Assembly: GCA_016711225.1 (NCBI GenBank)
Contig: JADJTK010000007.1
Location: 124,001-188,000 of the forward strand
Origin: Opitutaceae bacterium
Lineage (GTDB): Bacteria; Verrucomicrobiota; Verrucomicrobiia; Opitutales; Opitutaceae
Reading direction: 5' to 3'
Length of the DNA: 64,000 bases
Shown: piece by piece, positions 8,510 to 17,600 of the stretch
Numbering within the stretch: the first letter of the stretch is position 1
Layout of the letters: each line of letters begins with the position of its first letter
The notes under the pieces: model-generated
What the model saw: only the letters and a program-made list of their open reading frames with translations
Database searches by the model: none
What the model was told of the DNA's origin: nothing
Position numbers and translations under genes: made by a program

Positions 8510-10936
8510 CTACCGCCGCGCGTCCAGGCAGTCGCGCACCCGCTGGAGAAACTTCGTAGGCACGAAGGGCTTCTCCAGAAAATTCCCGTCCAGCCGTAGC
8601 GGCGAGTTCTCCCCGAGCATCTCGTCGGCGTAACCACTGCAATAGATCACCGTGAGCTCCGCCTTCTCGCGCAGCAGCTGCTGCGACAACTCGTAGCCGT
8701 TCACCCCGCCGGGCAGCACCATGTCGGTCAGCAGCAAATCGATGGCGCCGGCATGCTGTTTCCAGAGCTCGAGGGCACCGATGGCCGAGATGGCCGAAAA
8801 CACCCGGTAGCCGTGGTTCTCAAGCAGGTGCTGCATGAGCAGGCGTACCGAGGGCTCGTCCTCGACCAGCAGCACCGTCTCGTTCCCTCGTGGGGCCGGG
8901 CGCGCGCCGATCCCGTCGATGGGCAACGGCACCGGATGGAGCTGGCGGGGCAGATACACCCGCACGGTCGTGCCCACGCCCACCGTGCTCGACACTTCGA
9001 TCCAGCCGCGATGCTGCTGGACGATGCCAAACACCGTGGCCAGGCCCAGCCCCGTGCCCTTGCCCACCTCCTTGGTAGTGAAGAACGGCTCGAAGATCTT
9101 CGGCAAGTGCTCAGCCGCGATGCCCACGCCGCTGTCGGTGACCGCCAGGCAGACGAATTCGCCGAGCCGCGACAACGGGTGCGAACGCACCCGGCCGGCG
9201 TCAAAAACGAGGTTTGTGGTCTGCAGCACCAGACTGCCGCCGGAGGGCATGGCGTCGCGCGCATTCACCGCCAGGTTCATGAGCACCTGGTCGAGCATGC
9301 CCGGGTCGGCGTGCACCACGGCCCCGCCGGGGGCGTAGCGCGCCTCCAGGGCGATATGCTCGCCGATGAGTCGCCCCAGCATCTTGGACATGTTGGCGAG
9401 CACATCATTGACGTCGATGTCGCGCGGCTGCAACGGCCGGCGCCGGCTGAAGGTGAGCAACTGCTGGGTGAGATTGGCGGCGCGTTCGGCCGCCCGCGAG
9501 ATCTCATCGAGCGAATCCGTATCCGGGGTGCCGGGGGCCTGCTCGGAGTGCAGCATCGCGACATTGCCGATGATGACGGTGAGCAGGTTGTTGAAATCGT
9601 GCGCCACCCCGGCGGCCAGCTGTCCGAAGGCCTCCATCTTCTGGGCTTGGCGCAACTGCGCCTCAAGCTCACGATGGCTGGTGATGTCCTGCTCGGTGGA
9701 CACAAAATGGGTGATCGCCCCGGCGCCGTCCCGGATCGGGGTGATGGTGGTGTCGGCGTAGTAGAGCTCGCCGTCCTTCTTCCGGTTCACGAGCACAGCG
9801 TGAAAAATCTGCCCGGCCAGGATGGTGTCCCAGAGATCCTGGTAAAACTCCTCGCTGTGCTGGCCCGACTTGAGCAGGCGTGGCGTCTGCCCGGCCACGT
9901 CCTCGGGGGTGTAGCCGGTGAGCACGGTGAAGGCCGGGTTGACGTACTCGATGCCGCCGGCGGCATCGGTGATCACCACCGAGTCGGCGGTCTGTTCGAC
10001 CACGCCGGAGAGCTTGAGCAGGCGTTCCTCGGCGCGGCGGCGGTTGGTGATGTCGTGGAAACTCCAGACCCGACCGACCGGCGCTCCGTCCAAAAGCTGC
10101 GGATGCGAGTAGCGCTCGAAGACGCGCCCGTCGAGGAACTCGATCACATCGAAACCGACTTCCCGCGGGCTCGCGTAGAGCTCGCGCACCTTGCGCCGGA
10201 ACCCCTCCGGGTCCTTCATCTGGGCGGTGCCGGCCGCGATTACCGCGGCGTCATCGCGCGCCTCCACCACGGAGTACGGTATCCGCCACATCTCGGCGAA
10301 GCGCCGGTTGAACGAACTGATCCGGCCCTGGGCGTCGACCACCAGGATGCCGTCGGCGGTGGACTCGAGGGTGGACTGGAGCACGGAGACGGCATGCCGC
10401 TCCTCGGCCTCGGCGCGCTTGCGCTCGGTGATATTGCGCACGATCGCCAGACACTCCTCCTCCAGCAACGGGACCAATCGGGCCTCGAAGAAACAGGTGT
10501 GTTTGGGGCAGCTCAGGGAGTATTCGATGCTCACCGCCGCGCCCTCGGACAACACGCGGGCCAGGGCCGCAGAAAACTGCCCAGCCACCGTGGCGTCGGG
10601 CAGGTCGCTCAGGCGGTCGCCGAAGAACGCGGCCAGCTCAGCCAGCGGCCCGCCGCCGGCGCCGGCCTGCTTCTCGAGGATGGTGCCGGCGCGGTCGACG
10701 CGTAACAGCAGATCGGGTATGCCCTGCAGCAGCGCCCGCATGTGGGAGCCGGCATGCAGCAGTTCCTGCGAGCTGAGGTCGAGCGAGCGCTCCAGCATAC
10801 CGCGATCCTGGTCGGACTCGCGATAGGCCTCATCGACCGAGGCGATGAAACCGGCCCACTCCGCGGGGACGACGAAGGCGGGACCAAAATGCCGTTTGAG
10901 CTGACGGCTCAGCAGGCGGTGCAGGGGGCGGCTCAT
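8510..10936 (-). CDS. PAS-containing hybrid sensor histidine kinase with receiver domain
   Basis: An 808-residue cytoplasmic hybrid kinase with no membrane segment. After a ~60-residue N-terminus come three PAS-like domains, the third clear (YVNPAFTVLTGYTPEDVAG and VNRKKDGELYYADTTITPI). The HisKA box GQLAAGVAHDFNNLL carries the phospho-accepting His, and the HATPase boxes NLAVNARDAMP and DSGVGI, plus GKGTGLGLATVFG, follow. The C-terminal receiver has the DE pair in LLVEDEPSV and the phospho-acceptor Asp in LLLTDMVLPG. The ATG at 10936 overlaps the TGA of the upstream FIST gene (ATGA), so the two are probably translationally coupled and FIST is the likely sensory partner. The signal is unknown. 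Confidence 0.9.
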   Translation of the reverse strand: MSRPLHRLLSRQLKRHFGPAFVVPAEWAGFIASVDEAYRESDQDRGMLERSLDLSSQELLHAGSHMRALLQGIPDLLLRVDRAGTILEKQAGAGGGPLAELAAFFGDRLSDLPDATVAGQFSAALARVLSEGAAVSIEYSLSCPKHTCFFEARLVPLLEEECLAIVRNITERKRAEAEERHAVSVLQSTLESTADGILVVDAQGRISSFNRRFAEMWRIPYSVVEARDDAAVIAAGTAQMKDPEGFRRKVRELYASPREVGFDVIEFLDGRVFERYSHPQLLDGAPVGRVWSFHDITNRRRAEERLLKLSGVVEQTADSVVITDAAGGIEYVNPAFTVLTGYTPEDVAGQTPRLLKSGQHSEEFYQDLWDTILAGQIFHAVLVNRKKDGELYYADTTITPIRDGAGAITHFVSTEQDITSHRELEAQLRQAQKMEAFGQLAAGVAHDFNNLLTVIIGNVAMLHSEQAPGTPDTDSLDEISRAAERAANLTQQLLTFSRRRPLQPRDIDVNDVLANMSKMLGRLIGEHIALEARYAPGGAVVHADPGMLDQVLMNLAVNARDAMPSGGSLVLQTTNLVFDAGRVRSHPLSRLGEFVCLAVTDSGVGIAAEHLPKIFEPFFTTKEVGKGTGLGLATVFGIVQQHRGWIEVSSTVGVGTTVRVYLPRQLHPVPLPIDGIGARPAPRGNETVLLVEDEPSVRLLMQHLLENHGYRVFSAISAIGALELWKQHAGAIDLLLTDMVLPGGVNGYELSQQLLREKAELTVIYCSGYADEMLGENSPLRLDGNFLEKPFVPTKFLQRVRDCLDARR

Positions 10937-12107
10937 ACCTCGGCGAGCGTGGTGATCGTCATCGTCTGGTTGTGGAGCTCGCACCGGGCCCCCGGCTTGA
11001 AGGGCGATATCTCCCCGTAGGAATAGAAACCGGCCAGCATCGCCGCGGAGCCGAGCACTTCGCGCACACCTTCCACCTCCTCCTCGATCCGTTGCTTGAG
11101 CAGCAGCTTACGGCCGACGCAACTGATGAGAATGGCCAACTGGGCCGTCGTCCCGTCGATCGCCCCATGGCTGGTGCGGGCGGCATCGGTAGCGCCGTCG
11201 ATCAGGCGGTCAAAGTTGGCCTTCATCAGGCGAGCGTAGGCGCCCTGAAAGATGTCGCCGGCGAAGGTCAGGCTCTGCGTGGCCTCGTCGACGGCGAGAA
11301 TCGTGCGCACCACCGGCACCTCGCCGACCTTGGTCCGCAGGCTGAGGGAAGAGCAGCCCCGGAAGCCGGCAACTGGTCGGCGTGGGCGCCGAGGTATTGC
11401 TTGTAAAGGCCCAGCGCGGACTGGCCGTCGAACTCGTAGAGCACATTGCCTTTCGAGCGAGTGATGAGCCGCTCCGGACCAAAAGGATCCCAACCGCCCA
11501 GCGAACCGAAGCCGATGCGCAGCGCGGCCCCATAAAACCCGAGGGCGGCCACCGTACCCGACTCCGCCCGACCGGCGTGCACCACCAGCGTCGAGCCGAA
11601 GCGGGCCCCATCGCCCGCCAAGCCCCCGGTCAGGGTGACGGCGGCCGGCAGGCAGGAGGTAAGCCCACGCACCAGATCGCTACCGTTCACCCGCAGGCCG
11701 TCGGACAACACAAAGACGTGCTTGAGCGGCTCGGGCGGCGCTCCGGCGATCCCCGGCAATTCAAGCGGCAGGGCGGCGGCGAGACGTTCGCCCGCCTGGA
11801 AGCTGTTGTCGGCACACTCGGCGAGGGCGACGCGGGCGCTGTGCAGACGCGTGGCGGCAAAGTGTACCGCTGTGGCCACCACGGAGTCGTCGGCCACTTC
11901 GGTGCCGTGGATCTCGCCGGCGGTCGAGCAACCGAAGAGCAGGGCGCCGGGATAGTCTTGCTGGAGCTCGGCCAGCAGACCGGGCTGGGACAGGGCTGCA
12001 GGTGCTCCAAAGACGAGGACCAATTGGGCGGCCGCATCGCCGTCGTGGCGGCCGGGGCCGACCGGATTCCAGCCTGCCGCCGTCCAGATTCGCTGCTCGG
12101 TTCTCAT
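10933..12107 (-). CDS. FIST sensory-domain protein, interrupted by a -1 frameshift
   Basis: A FIST_N/FIST_C protein of about 391 residues if one missing base is restored. The N-terminal part (from ATG 12107, MRTEQRIWTAAG) has PGALLFGCSTAGEI and LTGGLAGDGARFG, typical of FIST_N. The C-terminal part, in another frame, has VVRTILAVDEATQSLTFAGD and the ending LISCVGRKLLLKQRIEEEVE typical of FIST_C. The frames meet near 11345-11360 at a C-rich run; adding one base gives a continuous ASGAALPLSLRTKVGEVPV. FIST domains are proposed small-ligand sensors of signalling proteins. The ATGA overlap with the downstream hybrid kinase supports a joint sensory role. The frameshift may be a sequencing error. 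Confidence 0.82.
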
Positions 12108-12291
12108 GGGGTTGATCGCAAGCAAAACCAGAGCGTCTATCGGACGCGAGCCCGAGTTGTTGACCTCGTCGCAGGCAAATAGGGGCAAGCGCCCGCACTT
12201 CCCTTCACCCGCACCCCCGCCCAACCACTCGAAAAATGACGGCGGGGCACCGCCGGACAGCAGAGCCAGCAGGCCGAGCGACGGCCTCCCC

Positions 12292-13074
12292 TCACTCCGC
12301 CACGATCTCTTCTTCGCCGAAGAGACTCATCTGGCCGACCACATCATGGTGCTTCCCCTCGAGGAAAGAGCGCACGAATTTGTCGCGGTGCTGGAAGCAG
12401 CGGCCCTGGCGCAGCAGCGCCAAGCGGTGCTCCTCGGTGCCGTAGCCCTTGTGCTTCGCAAAACCATAGCCGGGATACTCGGTACCTAGGGCGTCCATGA
12501 TCCGGTCGCGGGTGACCTTGGCCGCCACCGACGCCATCGCAATGCACAGCGAACGGCCGTCGCCGTGGACTAAGCCATCGTGCGGATACGGGAAACCGCG
12601 CAATTTCAGGCCGTCGATGAGCACCCGGCAGTTCACCGTGGGCTGGAAGGCCGCCACTGCCGCCGGCCCGGCGAACAGATCCGGTTCCTCCCGCTGGCGG
12701 AAGACCTCCGGGGGATAGATCGCCTCGAGGGCTCGCCGCATCGCCAATTTGGTGGCACCGAGAATGTTCAGGCTCTCGATCTCGCCCACCTCGGCACGGC
12801 CCACGCCCAAGGCGATCTCGCCGTCGGCCGCAAGTTTCTCCAGCTCGGCAGCCACCTCAGAACGCACCTCGGCCGTGAGCTGCTTGGAATCGTTGACCTT
12901 CGAGGCTCGCGTCTGGGCCCAGCGGCCCTCCAGGAAATCCCGGCTCACGCGAACGGCACCCGCCACCACCGGTCCGGCCAGCGCACCGCGCCCGGCCTCA
13001 TCAACCCCGATGAGGGTGTCGAAGCCGGTGATCTGCTTCAGGTCGAAGCCGCGGAGTTGGCGACGTTTGGCCAT
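12292..13074 (-). CDS. rnhB: Ribonuclease HII
   Basis: A 260-residue type 2 RNase H that cleaves the RNA strand of RNA/DNA hybrids and removes misincorporated ribonucleotides. The catalytic DE of IGVDEAGRGALAGPVVAG lies near residue 20. Further conserved motifs are DSKQLT, the Asp in MASVAAKVTRDRIM, and YPGYGFAKHKGYGTEEH. The ATG at 13074 (MAKRRQLRGF) is chosen because the upstream open frame is the low-complexity CT-rich leader seen before other genes. It lies just downstream of rnhC on the same strand, 185 bases apart. Confidence 0.95.
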   Translation of the reverse strand: MAKRRQLRGFDLKQITGFDTLIGVDEAGRGALAGPVVAGAVRVSRDFLEGRWAQTRASKVNDSKQLTAEVRSEVAAELEKLAADGEIALGVGRAEVGEIESLNILGATKLAMRRALEAIYPPEVFRQREEPDLFAGPAAVAAFQPTVNCRVLIDGLKLRGFPYPHDGLVHGDGRSLCIAMASVAAKVTRDRIMDALGTEYPGYGFAKHKGYGTEEHRLALLRQGRCFQHRDKFVRSFLEGKHHDVVGQMSLFGEEEIVAE

Positions 13075-13259
13075 GGAGGAAAGGAAGCAGAATGAAGAAT
13101 GAAGAATGCAGAAGTCGGAAACGCCGGTTTCGCCGGCGCCAATCCGCCCCGGCTGTCCCTGCGAACAGGTGTTCGGTTCAGCGTTCTTCATTCTGCAATC
13201 TGCACGCTTCCTCGTTCTTCCTTCCTCAAAGTCGTTCTGCATTCTTCGTTCTCACTTGG

Positions 13260-14264
13260 TTATCTCCACTCCGTCTTCTCGGCGGGGGCCTTCAGCGGCA
13301 GCTCGTCGAGCTTGCCGGCCTCGCTCACCACCTCGTAGGCGGTACGGAAATGGAGCTTGGCGAACTCGCGCAGCGCCGGAGCGCCGAAGCGGCGCATGAT
13401 CTCGTGGGCCTGCACCTTCACCTGCGCGCTGGCGCCCTTCTGCAAGGTGTCGCCGAATTTCTCCGATAGCATCCGCATCTGCCGCACAAATTCGGCGCGG
13501 GCAACCACCGAGGCGGCGGCCACCACTGGATCTTCTTCCGCCTTGGTGCGCATCTTCAAGTCGAACGGGGCGCTGGCCTTCTTAGCCAGTTCGCGCTGCA
13601 CCAACGGCTGTTCGGTGAACTGGTCGAGCAGACCCCACGGCACCCACTTGCGGTTCAACGCGGCGTTGAGCGCCGTGGCGTGCTGCCAGGCGAGCAGCCG
13701 GTTGAGGTTGGCGCCGGGCCGGCCCATCAACTCGTTGTACTTGGTCATGCCGCTAAAACACGTCTCCACGACCACCCCGGGCGTACGCCGGATCAGGTCG
13801 TCGAGGCGCAGGATCTGCGCGTCGGCGATCTTCTTGCTGTCCTTCACCCCGGCGGCGATCCACGCATCGATCGCGGGCATTTCCGCGATCACGGTGGCGG
13901 CGATGACGGGGCCGAAAAAGTCGCCCTTGCCGCTCTCGTCCAGGCCGGCGTGGGCGGTGAACCACTCGGGGTGCAACACGTCGTCGTAGCCCAACTTCGC
14001 CTGGCAGGTGATCTCCGGCTCGATGGTGTTTTGCACGAACTCCTCGGTGCCCTTGCCTGCGACCACGACCTTGCCGCTAGTGTAGGCACTCACATTCACG
14101 TTCGGGCCCTTGAAGGCAAAGTTCGTATACGCGACGGCCAGCGGTTCCCACGAACGATCCACGCACACGGCCCGCAGCTTGGCCATCTGGGCGTCGTCGA
14201 GCTTGATCGTGTAGGTGCTGAGTTTCTTGGGCGCGTCCGGGTCGCCGCTGGATTTCTTCGCCAT
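13260..14264 (-). CDS. rnhC: Ribonuclease HIII
   Basis: A 334-residue RNase HIII. The N-terminal ~90 residues (STYTIKLDDAQMAKLRAVC onward) form the TBP-like substrate-binding domain that separates HIII from HII, and GLDESGKGDFFGPVIAATV is the HIII version of the catalytic DEG motif. DPVVAAASVVARAEFVRQM carries the later catalytic Asp region. The ATG at 14264 (MAKKSSGDP) is preferred; upstream sequence consists of hairpin repeats translated by chance. Together with rnhB it covers hybrid removal and possibly ribonucleotide excision. Confidence 0.93.
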   Translation of the reverse strand: MAKKSSGDPDAPKKLSTYTIKLDDAQMAKLRAVCVDRSWEPLAVAYTNFAFKGPNVNVSAYTSGKVVVAGKGTEEFVQNTIEPEITCQAKLGYDDVLHPEWFTAHAGLDESGKGDFFGPVIAATVIAEMPAIDAWIAAGVKDSKKIADAQILRLDDLIRRTPGVVVETCFSGMTKYNELMGRPGANLNRLLAWQHATALNAALNRKWVPWGLLDQFTEQPLVQRELAKKASAPFDLKMRTKAEEDPVVAAASVVARAEFVRQMRMLSEKFGDTLQKGASAQVKVQAHEIMRRFGAPALREFAKLHFRTAYEVVSEAGKLDELPLKAPAEKTEWR

Positions 14265-14370
14265 GGGATTTGCGACGAGGAAGGAGCAAATCGCGGAAAA
14301 AGAACAGCAGGCTTTTTGCGTGTCTCCGTTGGTGGGGCGGGTGTCCCTGCCTACGGTCCGTCTCCGCCCG

Positions 14371-14433
14371 GTGGGGCGGGGCTTTACCCCGCCACTCCGT
14401 CTCCGCCCGGTGGGGCGGGGTTTATCCCCGCCA
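14371..14433. repeat. Two tandem GTGGGGCGGGG hairpin repeats
   Basis: Two hairpins (14371-14395 and about 14410-14433) have arms GGCGGGG/CCCCGCC around a TTTA-containing loop, with a partial third copy near 14331-14340. They lie upstream of rnhC in a 385-base spacer between it and alpha-2-macroglobulin. Related hairpins occur near 20831, 25854 and 39908-39974. The rest of this spacer holds the GCAA-loop hairpin at 14517-14536 and nothing else recognised. Confidence 0.75.
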
Positions 14434-14516
14434 TTCCGCCTCGCCGTGCAGCACGTCAGTCCGGCAAGCCTTCCGCCATTCTTGCGGCCGTCGCCATCCA
14501 CCTCGCCTCCCCGTAG

Positions 14517-14536
14517 CGAAGCTCGCAAGAGCTTCG
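14517..14536. repeat. Hairpin repeat CGAAGCTC-GCAA-GAGCTTCG
   Basis: A perfect 8-bp stem closes a GCAA loop (a GNRA tetraloop if transcribed on this strand). A near-identical copy, including the preceding CCCCGTAG, occurs at 20940-20959 with one stem mismatch, on the other flank of the alpha-2-macroglobulin gene. A sequence-diverged relative with the same loop on the opposite strand is at 20901-20918. Confidence 0.75.
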
Positions 14537-14649
14537 TTTCGAGCCGGCCCGAAACGCTGGTCGCCGAGCGCCCTCCCTAGCCCCGACACGGAAGAGCTAC
14601 CCGACGACTTCAGTCTCCAACTTCGCTCTCAGCTCCGGCTCTTTGGTCT

Positions 14650-17600
14650 TCAGCGTCCCGCAGGTCGCGCTTCGATCCGCACGCGTTGCGCGTCCGAGTT
14701 GGCTCGAATCTCCGGCACGTACATCGCCTCGAGCTGCACCGGCAGCGCCCGAAAATCTCCCGGAGTGACCGCGCGCATTCCGAAGCGGATCTCCCACGTT
14801 CCCGCCCCCAGCCGATCGAGGAAGAACACGCTCTTGTCGTCGCGCTCCTCCCGGTAGATCGCGCGGCCCTTCGTCACCTGCTCATTGTCCTGCTCCTGCT
14901 TGCGTCCTTCCGTCGTCGGCCGTCCGTCATCCGCCTTCCGATCCGGCTGCACTCTCCGCATTCTCGCGTCCCAGCCACTGAGCGGATTAAGCGGCTCGCA
15001 CCCCGCCGGCTTCGGCACCGCGACCATGACGTACTCCAACTCGTTCGGCACCGTCACGGTCACGACCGCCTGCACTTCCTCTCCGGCCGTCGCCGCGCCG
15101 CCGCTCGGCAGCGGTTGCGGATCGATCCGCAAAGCCCCGACCAGCGTCGTCGTCGCCTTCTGGCGCACAAACCCGCGCGCGACTTCAGCCTGATGCCCGG
15201 CCGGCTTCACCGTCTCGCCCGACGCCCATGCCTGCGCGAGCGCCATCGCATACACCGGCCCGTCACCGGAAATCCGACGCAGGGCCACCCGGTTCTGGCC
15301 TCCCTGTAGCTTCGACAAGGGCAACTCCAGCACCGCTGCACCGGCCAGCAACGACTCGCGGTTGAGCTTCACACGACCCACCGGCGCGCCGTTGGCGAGC
15401 ACCTCGATCTCCGTCTCGCCCTGCGCCTCGCCGCGCACCTGCACGAAGCGCGACAATGCCAGCACCGCGAACGCCGTCGCCCGCGTGCTCTCCCAGCATC
15501 CACTGCGCCGGTTGAGCACCAGCCAGTTCATCGCCGGCTCCACCAACGCATGCTGCGGCTCGAGTTCAAGCAGCGCGAGCAGGGTCAGCGCCGTTGTCTC
15601 CACCGCGCCGTCCCTCGCCCGCCAATAGTTGGTTGTCGAACCCCAGTGGACCGTGTCGCCAAAATCATCCGCCGCCGCGCGCCGCGCTCCATTCTCCAGA
15701 TTACGCAACAGGACCACACGCTTCTCGGCCGAGCCGAACTTCGCAGCGGCCAGCGCCAAGCACGCCCGGCCCGAGGCCGATAGCTTCTCCCGGTCGGCGA
15801 AACACCGCGACCACACCCCGATCAGATAGAGCACATCGTCGCTGTTGAGCGGCGCCGCGGATAGCGCGGCCAACCCCCAGGCCTCGGTATCCGCTCCATC
15901 TCTGCCGTCGCCCTGGTCGGTTCGTCCGCCCAAGGGCTTGAGTAAAGCTTCCTTCGTTCCGTTCACCAGGCTCGCAGGAATAACCACCCCAGCGCGTTCC
16001 GCCTGCGCCAATCCCCACACAACGTAGGCGGTCATCCAAGCATCGCTCTGCTGCGCCTCGGGCCACCAACCAAACCCACCATCGGGCCGCTGTGCTTCGG
16101 ACAGACGGGCGAGACTCTTCCCGATCACTTCATCGAGCCGCGCGAGCCCGGCCGTCTTCGCGCGCCGCGCCGCATCCGCCGCGGACTCCCGACCAAGAAT
16201 GCGCGACTCGACCGCGGCCACATCGAAGCCGAGTTCGCCCAACGTGCGCTTCGCGATCACCGCCGGCAGGAAACGACTCATCGTCTGTTCCACGCAACCA
16301 TACGGATAGTCGACGAGGTAGGGCAGCGCATCGAGCATCGCCGCCGCATGACTTCCACTCAGGTGCACGCGCGCCATCGTCCGTGCCGGATCGAGCGGCT
16401 CGGGCAGCGCGAGCGACAGTTCGCGCTTCGCCTCGCCGCGAGCCAGCCGCCCGCTCGCCGCCGTTTCCTGTAGAATCCCGTCTTCAAGCACGGGCTCCTT
16501 CAAGACCATACCGTCGCTCTCCGCGCCGGTCCAAGCCTTGAGCGTGAACTCCGCCGTGCCCGGTCTTTCGGCACGCACCACCCAGCTCGCTTGAGACTCA
16601 CCCTGCGCCGGCACCGCAACACCGTCCACCCGTAGGGGCGCCGCTTGCGACGCCCTCGCCCCGTCTCCAGGCGCCACAACCGAAGTCACCACGCCGCCGA
16701 CCGTCAGCTCTGCGTTTGCCGCGAGCGGCACGTCAGTCCGGTTGACCAGCGTGGCCGACGGCTCCGCACGATCGCCCGCCACGAGGAAACGCGGCAGGTT
16801 GAGCCGCGCCTGGAACGGCAGCGACGTGCGCGTGAACGCCGTGGCCGTACCGAACGAATTGCCGTCGGCGCCGACCGCATAGGCCTCGATCCGCCACTGC
16901 GTGAGATTGTCCGGGTACTTGAAAGTCACCGTCGCCTCGCCTTTCGCGTCCGTGATCACCGCCGGCGCCCAGAACGCCGTCGACGAGAACACACGGCGGA
17001 CCTCGATCTCCGGCTCGGGAAGAGACTCCTTCCGGGCGCTAGTGTAAGCATCGCTAGCGCTCGTGATCTTGCTCGCCGCAGAGGAGATATCCCCTTGCCG
17101 ATCCCAGTAATCCGAGTTTGCGCGAAAGAACGGAGCCACCCGCTCATTCATCCACTCCAGCTGCTCACTCTCGTCGGCACAGGGTTCACCAGAAGCCCGC
17201 GAATAGTCCCCCAGAAACGTCTCGACTCTTTCATCGCGCGGAACACGGAATCCGCGTTCTGAACGACCAACCACTTTCGCGTAGGCGCCGCACAGAGCCG
17301 GATCCCGGTCCTGCTCTCGGCCGAGCCGCGGGGCGACCGTAGCCCACAACTGGTGCAGACTGGCATCGGCCACGGTCAGCGCCAGCTCAGCAGGTTTCCC
17401 GTTCTCCCCCTTCGCCTCCACAACCAACACCCCAGTGGCTCCCGGGCGGGACTCGTCCGCCTCCGGCCGGACCGGACATCAAACCGCGAACCGGGATCAT
17501 CGACCGAAAACGTGGATTCGCTGGCCATCGCTAGACGTCCGCCACTTCCCAGAACCAGGCCGGCTTGCCCCACGCCGGAGAACTCCGGCAGATCATCGAG

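Noticed and set aside
6004..8637. 877-residue open frame on the minus strand opposite rnr, plus similar long frames opposite the hybrid kinase (8753-10705) and clpC (44007-46805)
   Set aside because: They are antisense shadows of strongly coding GC-rich genes; translations are low-complexity and lack any domain motif.
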